This document shows positions 52,826 through 62,794 of a stretch of DNA of 64,000 bases, one piece after another (the first letter of the stretch is position 1; each line of letters opens with the position of its first letter). The notes under the pieces are model-generated. The model ran no database searches and was not told the DNA's origin. It saw only the letters and a list, made by a program, of their open reading frames with translations. This DNA is from Tritrichomonas musculus (taxonomy: Eukaryota > Parabasalia > Tritrichomonadida > Tritrichomonadidae), in assembly GCA_039105265.1 (NCBI GenBank), contig JAPFFF010000050.1, forward strand, positions 744,001 through 808,000, in the 5' to 3' direction. A program made the position numbers and the translations under genes.

Positions 52826-54610
52826 TTAGAATTCTTTGATTGAGTTCTGAAGTTTTATAAAAGCTGTCTTGCCTTCTTCAACCTTTAAAACTTTCTTGCA
52901 CATGATTTTATTATCTCGCGTGTCAATGATTTTGTATGCAATTGAACTTGCTCCTTCACCAATCTTTTCAATCACTTCTTGAAATTCTTCATCTTCTTCA
53001 CTAATAAAAATGTTTTTATCAGTTTTTTCTTCTGTTATATGTTTCTGGTTTTCTTTTTTTCGTGCTACCTCAAGGTCAAATGGATCAACTTTTTCATATT
53101 TACTGAGTCTACTCTCTAGAAATCGAATATGAGAGAAAAGAAGAGTGACATCTTTGCTAGCATTCTGCTCTCTATTTTTGCTTTTGTCAACGTCAGCGTT
53201 TTCATTTATATTACTACTCATTTCTTCTTCTTCATTAGTATTGGCAATTGCAGTTTCTTCTTCTTCTTCATTAATATTAGCAATTGCAGTTTCTTCTTCT
53301 TCTTCATTAGTATTAACAATTGCAATTTCTTCTTCTTCTTCTTCTTCATTAGTATTAGCAATTGCAATTTCTTCTTCTTCTTCATTAGTATTAGCAATTG
53401 CAATTTCTTCTTCTTCTTCATTAGTATTAGCAATTGCAATTTCTTCTTCTTCTTCTTCTTCATTAGTATTAGCAATTGCAATTTCTTCTTCTTCTTCATT
53501 AGTATTGGCAATTGCAATTTCTTCTTCTTCTTCATTAGTATTAGCAATTGCAATTTCTTTATTATTATTATTATTTTTTCCTTCTTCGACAGTATCTATA
53601 ATATACCAGGAAGAAGAAGAAGGTTCCTGCTCATTTTCCTCTTCCATATCGTTGTCGCTTGAAAAACCATCCTCGATAAATCTTATTCGATTTTGATAAT
53701 CTTCGAATCCAATTAGTTCTATATTTCTTCTGACAAATAATTTAGCTTTTCTGCCAATTCTACCAAATGGTCCATATTTTCCAAAATTGAGTTCAATTGC
53801 ATTTGGAAACAGTATTTTTTTGAGTTTTTCACAATCTTTAAAGCAGCAATTTCCGAATTCAAATCCGATTCCATCTCCAAGAAATTCGATAGACTCGAGA
53901 TATAAGGAGTCAAAAGAATATGAACTGATCTTTTTTACAGAAGCTGGTAAAACAATTTTTAGCAATTTAAAGCAATCATAAAATGCCCACATTTCAATTG
54001 TTTCAAGAGAAGATTCAGGCTCAAAAATGAGTGACTTCAAACAATTGCAAGATCGAAAAGAATGTTCGTTGAATGTTTTAATATACGAAGGAATTACAAT
54101 CTCTTCGACATCTCTAAGGCAAAGGAAAAGCTGATCATAAACAGTGCTTTCTTTTGTACTTTTTTTAAAAATGCATTTATTCTCAAAAAGTGAAAACATT
54201 TTATTTTTAGGTGAAATTTCGATGTTTGTAACATTGCCAAAAGAAAAGTAATTATCTGGGTTAATATACTCAATACTTGGTGATAATCTTAATCTTTCTA
54301 ATGAGCAATGATATATGGTGTCGGATTCAATTCTGCTAATTTTTGAATCATCTGGAAAAATCAGTAATTTCAATTTTTTATTTCCAAAAAAACATTTTCC
54401 TTTAATAATTTGAATTTGTGGAGGAATAATTATTTCTTCAAGATCACATCGTGCATAGAATAGAATATCGAATGTATCAGTATTTTGGTTTGTTTTGCCA
54501 AGTAGAAATTTATTATGATACAGCTGTTTCGGAAATAGATTAGAATTTTTTGGAAATAAAATAGTAACCGTTTTATTTTTTTGGAAATTAAATATTTTTT
54601 TTTGGAAATA
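52826..54610 (-). CDS. BspA-like LRR / acidic repeat / kinase N-lobe, 5'-truncated
   Basis: The frame is open from about 54640 and has no ATG near its upstream end. Homology to the LRR gene at 33895-35292 starts abruptly (FPKQLYHNKFLLGKTNQNTD ... FDILFYARCDLEEIIIPPQI), so the 5' end is missing or rearranged at the GGAAATAAAATA direct repeats near 54552-54615. Then come LRRs (IPSYIKTFNEHSFRSCNCLK; LPASVKKISSYSFDSLYLES), an acidic nine-copy repeat (about 53210-53570), and a kinase N-lobe: KIGEGASSIAYKII with MCKKVLK (ATP lysine). The frame ends with ...LQNSIKEF then TAA, exactly within the alpha-C helix of the kinase. The fusion resembles receptor-like kinases but has no signal peptide or membrane span. 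Confidence 0.7.
   Translation of the reverse strand, partial: YFQKKIFNFQKNKTVTILFPKNSNLFPKQLYHNKFLLGKTNQNTDTFDILFYARCDLEEIIIPPQIQIIKGKCFFGNKKLKLLIFPDDSKISRIESDTIYHCSLERLRLSPSIEYINPDNYFSFGNVTNIEISPKNKMFSLFENKCIFKKSTKESTVYDQLFLCLRDVEEIVIPSYIKTFNEHSFRSCNCLKSLIFEPESSLETIEMWAFYDCFKLLKIVLPASVKKISSYSFDSLYLESIEFLGDGIGFEFGNCCFKDCEKLKKILFPNAIELNFGKYGPFGRIGRKAKLFVRRNIELIGFEDYQNRIRFIEDGFSSDNDMEEENEQEPSSSSWYIIDTVEEGKNNNNNKEIAIANTNEEEEEIAIANTNEEEEEIAIANTNEEEEEEEIAIANTNEEEEEIAIANTNEEEEEIAIANTNEEEEEEEIAIVNTNEEEEETAIANINEEEEETAIANTNEEEEMSSNINENADVDKSKNREQNASKDVTLLFSHIRFLESRLSKYEKVDPFDLEVARKKENQKHITEEKTDKNIFISEEDEEFQEVIEKIGEGASSIAYKIIDTRDNKIMCKKVLKVEEGKTAFIKLQNSIKEF
53215..53570 (-). repeat. In-frame minisatellite encoding IAIANTNEEEEE repeats
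   Basis: Nine units of 12 or 14 codons (IAIANTNEEEEE, with two extra E in units 3 and 6), so the pattern 12-12-14 occurs twice. All length changes keep the frame. The opposite strand and other frames are also open only because of this low complexity. Confidence 0.9.
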
Positions 54611-55313
54611 AAATAGGAACGATCATTAAATAATAATTATTAATTTAAGTAATATTTATAATTTTGAAAATCAAAATCAAAAATATTATGAAAATAAACT
54701 TTTATTTATAAAAATCGATCAGGTCGATTTGGCCTTATGGCCAATATATATTTAACTTTGCTTAGAAAACCAATCAAACTTTTTGAACGAAAGTAAAAGA
54801 CTATATTTGAACAATACGAAACTCGCAATAAATAACAACAAAACAAGTTAATTTCCTTCTAACGCTAGATTTTATCATAATCACGTTCTAACTATTCCTC
54901 ATGCTAAACATTATTCATACTATTTACTAGCAATTTTTTTTGAAATCATAATTCGCGAAATACAGTACGTTGAATACAAGAATTACTGAATACAGCATAT
55001 TTAAACCTCGTTTTTATCATACAATCAAATTAAAGATAATTTCCTTGAAAAAATCAGCGTTTAAATATAATCGAGGTTTAAATTAAATGATCTTTCATTA
55101 TATCGTGACAAATCAGCGTTATTGGCATAATGCTTACTAAAACATATTTATCATTTGAAGACATTTTGTACATCAAACACGAAATATTTTGTAAAGAATC
55201 CTCATTAGATGGCTTATAAATTACTTTTTCTTTAAATTGTTATCATACTTATTCCTAGTTTAAATAAACTTACAAATATTAATATTTCTCATGATTTTTT
55301 TTAGATATTATAA
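54611..55313. other. Non-coding spacer
   Basis: AT-rich. A short inverted pair ATTTAAACCTCG (near 55008) / CGAGGTTTAAAT (near 55072) brackets about 75 bp. No gene recognised. Confidence 0.5.
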
Positions 55314-55607
55314 TCATTTTATTTTTAGGTATTTATTTATTTTTAGGTATTTAAAAAGACTGATAAATAGAACAGATAATTCTGAAGTTATGAAAATTAT
55401 GAAGTCTAACTCTTCTGTAAAAAAAAAAATAAAACCTATCAAAAAAAAAATAAAGTACCATCCGAGGTATTTAAAATCCAAGTTATGATAATTAAGAAGT
55501 CTGTTTGCTTGTTCAATCATTATTTGATTTGGATTAAATGATTTGACTGATGAAGTCTCAACGACTGAGGTGGTTTCATTGTTTTGATATGTTTGAATGA
55601 CGGTCAT
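55314..55607 (-). CDS. Possible small unrecognised protein, first half credible
   Basis: The ATG at 55607 gives MTVIQTYQNNETTSVVETSS, then FNPNQIMIEQANRLLNYHNL. The C-terminal half (FIFFLIGFIFFFTEELDFII) is hydrophobic and comes from A/T tracts, so it may be a false membrane span or the frame may be decayed. Belongs to the small-gene cluster 55314-56758. Confidence 0.25.
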   Translation of the reverse strand: MTVIQTYQNNETTSVVETSSVKSFNPNQIMIEQANRLLNYHNLDFKYLGWYFIFFLIGFIFFFTEELDFIIFITSELSVLFISLFKYLKINKYLKIK

Positions 55608-55632
55608 TTATATAAAAATAATTTCGAGAAAC

Positions 55633-55741
55633 TTGTGAACTTCAGTGATATACCATATCTGATGAATTGTGAACTTCAGTGATATACCATATCTGATGAA
55701 TTGTGAACTTCAGTGATATACCATATCTGATGAATTGTGAA
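55633..55741 (+). repeat. Three-copy 34-bp tandem repeat
   Basis: The unit GAACTTCAGTGATATACCAT plus ATCTGATGAATTGT occurs three times almost perfectly (55637-55738). 34 is not a multiple of three, so it does not preserve any frame. Confidence 0.85.
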
Positions 55742-55914
55742 TATATACTATTATAACAGTATTTCATGTCTTCTGTTTGATTGTTTTTCGTTATCATTAC
55801 CTTTGATATCTTCATCAATCCTTTATCACTTGAGACACATCCACATGATGTTTCACAATCATTAACAACTATCTCGGCCTTATCAGCTTGTGTTAGTAAC
55901 TTAATCATGTTCAT
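55642..55914 (-). CDS. Possible small unrecognised protein with two cysteines
   Basis: The first ATG gives MNMIKLLTQADKAEIVVNDC, then ETSCGCVSSDKGLMKISKVM. The C-terminus runs through the 34-bp tandem repeat and is therefore suspect. No family recognised. Confidence 0.3.
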   Translation of the reverse strand: MNMIKLLTQADKAEIVVNDCETSCGCVSSDKGLMKISKVMITKNNQTEDMKYCYNSIYSQFIRYGISLKFTIHQIWYITEVHNSSDMVYH

Positions 55915-55969
55915 CAGCAAATCACTTTTACAAATGATATACGAATTTATTTTTAATGGATTAGATTCA

Positions 55970-56317
55970 TTACATTTCTATAATCATTTCGAGAAACTTG
56001 TTCTTTGTTTCTAATTCATGGATATCATTACCAATATCAATGATACCTCTTTCTTGAATGAGATTGCCTGTTTGATGTTGTGATGATGATTTCACAGATA
56101 TTGGTTCCGCTTGAATAAATTTTATTTGTGGTAGTTGCGTTTGAGGCTGTGTCATTGGTTGTTTTTGCATTGGTTGTTGAACCGGTTGATGTTGTATCAT
56201 TGGTGATGACTTGTTTGAACTAATTCGTATATTAACATTTGTTGACTGTTCTTGTTGAACACTTGCATTTACTATTATTTGATTAAGCTCATCAATTAAG
56301 TATCTGATATTGGTCAT
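55970..56317 (-). CDS. Unrecognised glutamine/proline-rich small protein (115 aa)
   Basis: Starts MTNIRYLIDELNQIIVNASV, a helix. A Q/P-rich low-complexity middle follows (QHQPVQQPMQKQPMTQPQTQ), then a C-terminal coiled-coil-like ELETKNKFLEMIIEM. It is divergently arranged with the plus-strand frame at 56341; the motif DELNQI appears at both starts. Unknown function. Confidence 0.45.
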   Translation of the reverse strand: MTNIRYLIDELNQIIVNASVQQEQSTNVNIRISSNKSSPMIQHQPVQQPMQKQPMTQPQTQLPQIKFIQAEPISVKSSSQHQTGNLIQERGIIDIGNDIHELETKNKFLEMIIEM

Positions 56318-56340
56318 ATGACCCTAACATATCAAAAACG

Positions 56341-56758
56341 TGTGCTGATGAGCTTAATCAAATCAAGGCTGTCGGTGAGTTAATCACTAAATTAAATGTA
56401 CATAAAGATAAACATAAGATGAGTGATGATAGTGAAGTTAATGAACTTTTCGAATACTTCAAATCCGTTTACATACTCGATTGTGATTATGATGTAATGG
56501 ATTACATTAATGAAGTACGTCAAAGAAACAAGGATGACCCATCATTAAAATCTTAATAAAGTTGAAGATATTGATGTATTTAATGATTTGCTTAAGTTCT
56601 TGCGTGAAGTAAGAGAAATGATTAAGAGAAATAAAAATGATCCTAATTTACAAACGAAACACAAGCAAATTAATGCATCACTTAGATACTTCCGCTACAG
56701 ATACGATGATATGCGAAAACAACAATATTCTTCTTCTAATGTATTTAATATTCTATAG
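56341..56758 (+). pseudogene. Unrecognised helical protein in two frames
   Basis: The first piece reads CADELNQIKAVGELITKLNV ... FKSVYILDCDYDVMDYINEV and stops at about 56575. A second piece follows in another frame, KVEDIDVFNDLLKFLREVRE ... NASLRYFRYRYDDMRKQQYS, ending SSNVFNIL. No start ATG is clear. The final 27 bases and the following DNA recur at 63516-63602. It may be one broken gene or two adjoining relics of an unidentified element. Confidence 0.4.
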
Positions 56759-56816
56759 CATCTTTTTTAATTCAAAATTTTGAAAAATTTATTTTGACAA
56801 AGCCTCAAATATTCGA
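56731..56816 (+). repeat. Dispersed 85-bp repeat, copy 1
   Basis: Contains ATTCTTCTTCTAATGTATTT and ends GACAAAGCCTCAAATATT. It matches 63516-63602 with a handful of differences. It spans the 3' ends of two converging relics. Confidence 0.75.
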
Positions 56817-57560
56817 TAATGCGATAACAATATTTTCATCAATACTTTTTTCATATTTACAATTAGTAGCATTAATATCAATATCTTTATGATTTAGTAA
56901 AAGATTAACAATTTCCAAATTCCCTTTATCAATTGCTCTAAATAAAGCTGTTCTATGCCATCTTCCTTTATATGGTTGATCTCCTCCTTCATCAACAAGT
57001 TAAATTCATCATAATCTCTATAACGTTCAAACTCATTATTGCTATGTCATCTTTAATCAAGAAAAAATTGGTTTCATAAATTGATGCTTGAATTTTAACA
57101 TTAAATGAATTGTATTTTCGATTAATATATGTAATAAACTCTTCAACTGAATCTTCTCGTATTAACTTGCATTTTAAAAATCTGATTCTAAAAATTGTTC
57201 TTTTTGGATTAAATCGAAAATCATGTATGGCTTGAGTTCTGGTATAAAATACTGTAAATAATTGCGTTTTACATATTTTGTACGAAGAAATTTTTTGAAA
57301 AAAATTTCATCAAATTTAATTTTTTTTGGTCATGAAGAAACAAAAGAATCCTTTTATTGCTTTTGAAAATATTGAAAATTTCAAAATTTGTCAGATTTGT
57401 CGTGATTTTGTCTTTGTAAATAAAAAAATTCTTTCTATTTTATTGAAAAATGCTCTTTTACAATGGTAATTGTAAAATATTTTTAAAATTAATGGAAGAA
57501 ATGACATTAATTCATGCTTATTATCGAAAATTTTGAGGTCATCTAATAAAAATTTAAAAA
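56805..57560 (-). pseudogene. Decayed DUF3447-ankyrin gene
   Basis: Recognisable DUF3447 pieces in broken frames on the minus strand: a worn N-terminal region, YFIPELKPYMIF, LIREDSVEEFITYINRKYNS, ASIYETNFFLIKDD, then after a large deletion a good ankyrin repeat, HRTALFRAIDKGNLEIVNLL with NHKDIDINATN, ending IALSNI and a stop. The conserved core GSIQIFxYL ... LWLYAIHG ... IKCHHN is missing. It stands back to back with the intact paralogue at 57761, separated by tRNA-Lys. Confidence 0.7.
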
Positions 57561-57593
57561 ATGAAGTAATTAAAATTTATATACAAAAAAAAT

Positions 57594-57666
57594 GCCTCCG
57601 ACGGGACTCGAACCCGCGACACTCGGATTAAAAGTCCGATGCTCTAGCCGACTGAGCTACGAAGGC
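57594..57666 (-). tRNA. tRNA-Lys (anticodon TTT)
   Basis: The minus strand begins GCCTTCGTAGCTCAGTCGGC, the 3' acceptor strand is CGGAGGC, the T arm contains GGTTCGAGTCC, and the anticodon loop CTTTTAA gives TTT, reading AAA. Its 73 nt have no intron or encoded CCA. A T-tract (inverse of ACAAAAAAAAT, 57583-57593) follows as pol III terminator. Confidence 0.95.
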
Positions 57667-57760
57667 CTCGGATATCTCAAATATAAAATTTCTGAAAATA
57701 AAATCTTTATTGAAAAATTTTATTGACAAATTTAAAACCTAATAAAAAGAATAGAAGCAT

Positions 57761-60142
57761 ATGGATACCCAACAATATATTAACAAAAAAGTAGAGCTTT
57801 ATGATCTTCTTCTTATTTTCATAGAAAGTGCCGATGATGATGACAGTGATTATCGAAATTTATTAGATTTTTTTAACAAGGAAGAATATCAGGCTAATAA
57901 AGAAAAGTTAGAATTATTTCTCCGACTAATAGCAAATATTGCTAATAATCACCATCGAGAATCCAACTTTTTCACAAAAATCATAAAAATTTTTTTATTT
58001 ATGAAAAATTCATTGAAACAAATCTTTTCAGACGCCGAGATATTCGAAATATACAAAAGCAACAAATTAATTCTTCTTTTTCTTTTCAAAAATGAAATTA
58101 TAACGTTTGATGAATCAATTTTCAGGCTCCTAAAAATGCAAAGTAATTTTGATGACTATTGTCGCTTTTTCTTCCCCGAAATAAAACCATTTCTTGAAAA
58201 AGAAAAGGCCAAAGAACTTGAATCAGAAGTTTTTGGAGAAGAACCTGACATGTTTAGTGAAAAAAGAAATTTTGGCGAGAATGAAAATTACATTTGCAAA
58301 CTTATTCGTGAAGATTTAATTGAAGAATTTGTAACATATGTAAATCATACCAATTATCCACTTGACAGTGAAATAAAAAAATCATTCTATGAAACCAATT
58401 CATTTTTAATTGAAAGGGAGCCAAAATTGATTGAATATGCCGCATTTTTTGGTGCATTTCAAATTTGTCAATTCTTAAAATATAAAGAAGTTCAATTGAC
58501 CAAATCATTGTGGCTTTATGCAATCCATTCAAATAACCCTGACGTGGTTCATTTTCCTGAAGATAATCACGTCGTCCCAGAAGACGAAACTTATGGAGAA
58601 GTCTTGTTAGAGTCGATTAAATGCCATCACAATAATGTTGCCAATTACATCAAAAGCAACTTGATGGAAGAAGTAAGTGATCGTTTTGAATGTGAAGAAA
58701 AAATCACTTCAATTCAAAATTATAATTATCAATTTTTCCCAAATGACTTCAGCCAACATTCTGTCTTTTACGCGCTTTGCCAAACAAAGCATTATGAACT
58801 TGCCGACATTTTCATCAATTCTAAAAGGACAGAATATGAAACCCGAACAGAAAGGAAGAATGAAATAGATTTTATTTATTTTTTGTTATCGAAGAGTTCA
58901 CATTTTGACAACAAATTTCTTGACAATGGAAAAGATTTAACTGAAATTATAGTTCCGCAATCGGTTACAACAATTGATGAATGTGCATTCAAAGAATGTA
59001 AATCACTTAGGAGAATTTTAATTTCTTCAGTAACAAGTATTAAAAAGAGTGCATTTCAAGGATGCTTGAAATTAGAAGAAATTTCATTGCCTTACTGTTT
59101 AACATCAATTGAAGAGTATGCTTTCAGTGGATGTTCATCGTTGAAGAATATAGTAATTCCTTCTTCAGTTATATCTATTAGTGACTATGTTTTTAATGAA
59201 TGTTTTTCGTTGGAAAATATTTATATTCCATCTTCAGTAACATCGATTGGAGAAGGTTCATTTAATCGATGCAAATCTCTTGTTGAAATCACGATTCCTT
59301 CTTCAGTGACAAGTATTGGAAATGGCTCTTTTAATGAATGTATTTCATTACGAAGAGCTATAATTCCTCCTTCATTGAAAGTAATTGAAGATCATTTATT
59401 TAATTTTTGCGAATCATTAGAAAGAATTTCAATTCCTTCTTCAGTAACAACGATTGGATACTTGTCATTCAGTGGATGCTCAAAACTGAAGACGATTTCA
59501 TTTGAATCACCATCTTCATTGATTTCAGTTGGAAATTGTTCGTTCAATAAATGCTGTTCGATAACAGAAATAACATTTCCTTCTTCATTGACATCAATTG
59601 AATTCATTGCATTTAGTGAATGTCTAGGATTAACACAAGTAGCATTTGAAGAACCTTCTTCATTAGTTTCAATTGGTCCAAGTGCATTCGAAAAATGTAG
59701 AAAATTGGAGAAAATTCATATTCCGCCTTCTGTTATTTTTATTGGTAAAAAGGCTTTTGACGAATGTCGATCACTGAAGAATATAAACATTCCTCCTTTG
59801 ATAAAAGTGATTAATGAGTCAGCTTTCCAATATTGTTATTCGTTATCTAAGATAATATTTGATAATCCTCCTTCTCTCGTTTCTATTAATAAATGTGCTT
59901 TCTTATATTGTATGACATTGAGGAAATTAATAGTTCCTTCTTCTGTTCAAACAATCGGAGATGAGGCTTTTCAAAACTGTTTTTCTTTGAAGAAAGTTGA
60001 AATACCTGATTCAGTAACATCAGTTGGAAAAAAAGCATTTAATAATTGTACAAAATTGGAAAAAATAAAGATTCCTGCTTCTTTAAATGCAAGAGATATG
60101 GGAATCTCACCTGATTCAAAAGTAAAAATTGTATATACTTAA
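57761..60142 (+). CDS. Uninterrupted DUF3447 / BspA-like LRR fusion protein (793 aa)
   Basis: Start MDTQQYINKKVELYDLL. Residues 1-165: helical region (LFLRLIANIANNHHRESNFF; AEIFEIYKSNKLILLFLFKN). Residues about 166-330: DUF3447 (RNFGENENYICKLIREDLIE, SFYETNSFLIE, PKLIEYAAFFGAFQICQFL, SLWLYAIHSNNPDVV, ESIKCHHNNVANYI). After a short ankyrin-like end (YELADIFINSKRTEYETRTE) it goes directly into about 17 BspA-type 23-residue LRRs (CSSLKNIVIPSSVISISDYVF and similar) and ends NARDMGISPDSKVKIVYT. This is the whole architecture in one open frame, unlike the interrupted paralogues at 21236 and 26652, so the fusion is a real protein design. No signal peptide. Probably a binding scaffold; ligand unknown. 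tRNA-Lys lies 94 bases upstream. Confidence 0.92.
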   Translation: MDTQQYINKKVELYDLLLIFIESADDDDSDYRNLLDFFNKEEYQANKEKLELFLRLIANIANNHHRESNFFTKIIKIFLFMKNSLKQIFSDAEIFEIYKSNKLILLFLFKNEIITFDESIFRLLKMQSNFDDYCRFFFPEIKPFLEKEKAKELESEVFGEEPDMFSEKRNFGENENYICKLIREDLIEEFVTYVNHTNYPLDSEIKKSFYETNSFLIEREPKLIEYAAFFGAFQICQFLKYKEVQLTKSLWLYAIHSNNPDVVHFPEDNHVVPEDETYGEVLLESIKCHHNNVANYIKSNLMEEVSDRFECEEKITSIQNYNYQFFPNDFSQHSVFYALCQTKHYELADIFINSKRTEYETRTERKNEIDFIYFLLSKSSHFDNKFLDNGKDLTEIIVPQSVTTIDECAFKECKSLRRILISSVTSIKKSAFQGCLKLEEISLPYCLTSIEEYAFSGCSSLKNIVIPSSVISISDYVFNECFSLENIYIPSSVTSIGEGSFNRCKSLVEITIPSSVTSIGNGSFNECISLRRAIIPPSLKVIEDHLFNFCESLERISIPSSVTTIGYLSFSGCSKLKTISFESPSSLISVGNCSFNKCCSITEITFPSSLTSIEFIAFSECLGLTQVAFEEPSSLVSIGPSAFEKCRKLEKIHIPPSVIFIGKKAFDECRSLKNINIPPLIKVINESAFQYCYSLSKIIFDNPPSLVSINKCAFLYCMTLRKLIVPSSVQTIGDEAFQNCFSLKKVEIPDSVTSVGKKAFNNCTKLEKIKIPASLNARDMGISPDSKVKIVYT

Positions 60143-60238
60143 AAACAATGACTTTAAATAGTAATACTTTACAATGAAAATATACTTTTTGTATTTTTAA
60201 AAGTTCAATGAGATATGATCAAGTTTAATTTAATCATT

Positions 60239-61963
60239 TACAGTAGTGTTTTTAATATGGTAACGGTATTTAAAGTGGTAACGCTTTTTTTAGAAAAAAA
60301 AAAATTTAAAAATACAAAATTTAATTTTTTTCAACATAAAACAGAGTTTATTTAAATTAAATTATATAATAATATTTACAATCATTTATATGATATTAAT
60401 CACAAGGTTGTGTATCTATTTGTCTCAAATCACCAAAGTTTTTCGTCATTCAATGAAAACAATTAAAGCATGATTATAAACATGTACATCAAAGTAATAT
60501 TTTTTTTAAGAATATAAACATATTACATATTATGAGAATATTAATAATTATTAGTTAAATTTGTAAAAATAAAATTATTGACTATAAAAACGAGTATATC
60601 TTTGATTTTTTGGTGACCGTTTACTTTTCATGATAAAGAATTTAATTCATTTATCTTTAAAATGTTGTTATTTATAAATAATATTTATAAAAACATATTT
60701 GCATTTAAAGATGTATTTAACTTATTAGAAATCAGAGTTGATTTTCATTCTGAGACTTATTGAGAGAACTTTTTCATCATCATTCAATTTTGTGCTATCT
60801 TTATCCCGACAACATAACAGATTACTGAAATTACAAATTAAAAATTAGTTTAAAACTATTAAAACATATTTATATATTGATATAATGCTATAAGATAATA
60901 TGTTTTGCACAAGATAATGGTTTATCTTCATTAATTGATTAACGTCCTAAAATTCTAAACGAACATCAAAACAAATATTCAAATTTTGTTTTTTTAGACA
61001 ATTTTTATCTCATGTGTTTCAGCATTTTATATACATATTTATTTCATTAATAAATTTCATCGATACTTTTTCAAATTCGATTTTTAAGGAAAAAATAATC
61101 ATATAATAATCATTAGATAATTCATCGTTTTTTATTATAAAAATCATTGAATTGATATAATATCGAACTAAAATTCGATATTACATTCTTTTGATTCTTT
61201 TTGATGAGAAAGAGAATAATTACGAAATTTTTTTGCTTACAACTATGTATTTTTCAGTTTTTGAGATCATTATAAGAATATGAAAGTTCTAGTATAGATT
61301 ATTACTTTTATGTTATTATTTTAATAATATAGTGCAATAAACTATATATTTATATAATAAAGATAAAATGATCAATCTTCTTATTTAGGTTAGAATTCAA
61401 TTTAAATTGAGCCATTCAAAGCATATTCATTTTACTTATAAAAAGCATTATGCTTGAGTTAAAAGTAAATAGCATGGTATAATAATAATAATCTTCTAAT
61501 ATACAATCAAATATAAAAAGGATTTAAGGAAATAATCAAAAGCACTCATAAGAATTATTTATTTTGTATAAACACTTATGAAAATGGTTACATTTTTTAA
61601 TTATTTTTATTTTTCAAAAGAAAGTATTTATCATTTATAATTAAATGATGAATAAATTATGAATGATGAATAAATGCTAAACTAATTTTATAAGAAAATA
61701 TCAAAAATTTTAAAAAGGTAATGAAGTAATTTGATTTTAACTTTTTTAATTGGTTGACGAAAAACTTTGGCGATTTGAGACAAATAGATACACAACCTTG
61801 TGATTAATATCATATAAATGATTGTAAATATTATTATATAATTTAATTTAAATAAACTCTGTTTTATGTTGAAAAAAATTAAATTTTGTATTTTTAAATT
61901 TTTTTTTTCTAAAAAAAGCGTTACCACTTTAAATACCGTTACCATATTAAAAACACTACTGTA
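60239..61963. mobile_element. Tc1-like non-autonomous element with about 210-bp inverted repeats
   Basis: The left end CAGTAGTGTTTTTAATATGG (60241-) and the inverse right end (finishing 61961) match over about 210 bases with few differences, including GGTAACGGTATTTAAAGTGG and ACACAACCTTGTGATTAATA. Both ends are flanked by TA (60239-60240, 61962-61963), and CAGT tips with TA duplications are typical of Tc1-like transposons. The 1.3 kb between the arms is AT-rich with no transposase. The minus frame 61688-61945 is part of the terminal repeat, not a gene. Confidence 0.8.
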
Positions 61964-62674
61964 TTTAGCTAACTATTTTAGGTTGATTATGTAAAAATTT
62001 AAAGGATTATTTTCAATATTATTTTTATTTTGTTAAGTATCTTTTATAAAGAAAGTGATTTCGGTGAAGATGCAACATATAAATTGATATTTTGGATTTT
62101 CAAATTTGAAACTTTTTTAAAAATCTAAAAAATTTGAAACATTTAAATTGAGAGTTTGTTTTCAATATTTGTGATATGATTAATTCAAGATTATTTCAAA
62201 CTGGCATCTGGTTAAAATAACAGGATATCAAAGAAAAGAATAAATCCTAAAGTGTTTTATTTGATTTGATATTATTATTTAATGTTATTTTTAAATTTTT
62301 ATAATATCAAATTAAAAAAATTTTTTTATATAAATCAGTTTTTTATAGTGAAAAGAAATATTTGAGCATTTGAAAATACAAAAAAAATTCTTTTATGGTA
62401 TTTTTTTTTAAGGGTTGAGTACACAAAAAATCGAATATATAAAAAACAATTGAATTGCATATATTCTTAAAATTAAAAAACAATTTCAGTGAAAAATAAA
62501 AGATAAGATGATTATACAATAAAAGATATCAATTTTGTAAAAAACTATTAAGTATATATGATTTTATACGAATTGAAAATGAGTGAAATTTTGATTTTTC
62601 AAATGAGACTCGAGCCTCTAATTAAAAAGAACCGAAAAAAATTATTTAATGAAATGAAAAACAGAACTTATTTC
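61964..62674. other. Non-coding AT-rich spacer
   Basis: No gene or repeat recognised. Confidence 0.55.
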
Positions 62675-62794
62675 TAATAAACTAATAGAGAGCTTTTTTT
62701 TATAAATTCTTTTAAACTTTGAAATTAAATATAATTATTTTGAAATATTAAAAATTATTATTTAAATTAAAAAAATCTCTCTATTAGTTTATTA
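62675..62794. repeat. 120-bp MITE
   Basis: The left arm TAATAAACTAATAGAGAG is matched by the inverse of the right arm (TAATAAACTAATAGAGAG). The inside is AT-rich. It is a perfect-ended short palindromic element. Confidence 0.7.

Noticed and set aside
53129-53696. Two long plus-strand frames of poly-F/S/N type over the LRR-kinase gene
   Set aside because: They are shadows of the GAAGAA-rich acidic minisatellite, which leaves several frames open on both strands.
61688-61945. 85-codon minus-strand frame
   Set aside because: It lies wholly in the right terminal repeat of the Tc1-like element, and the left arm has the same sequence inverted.
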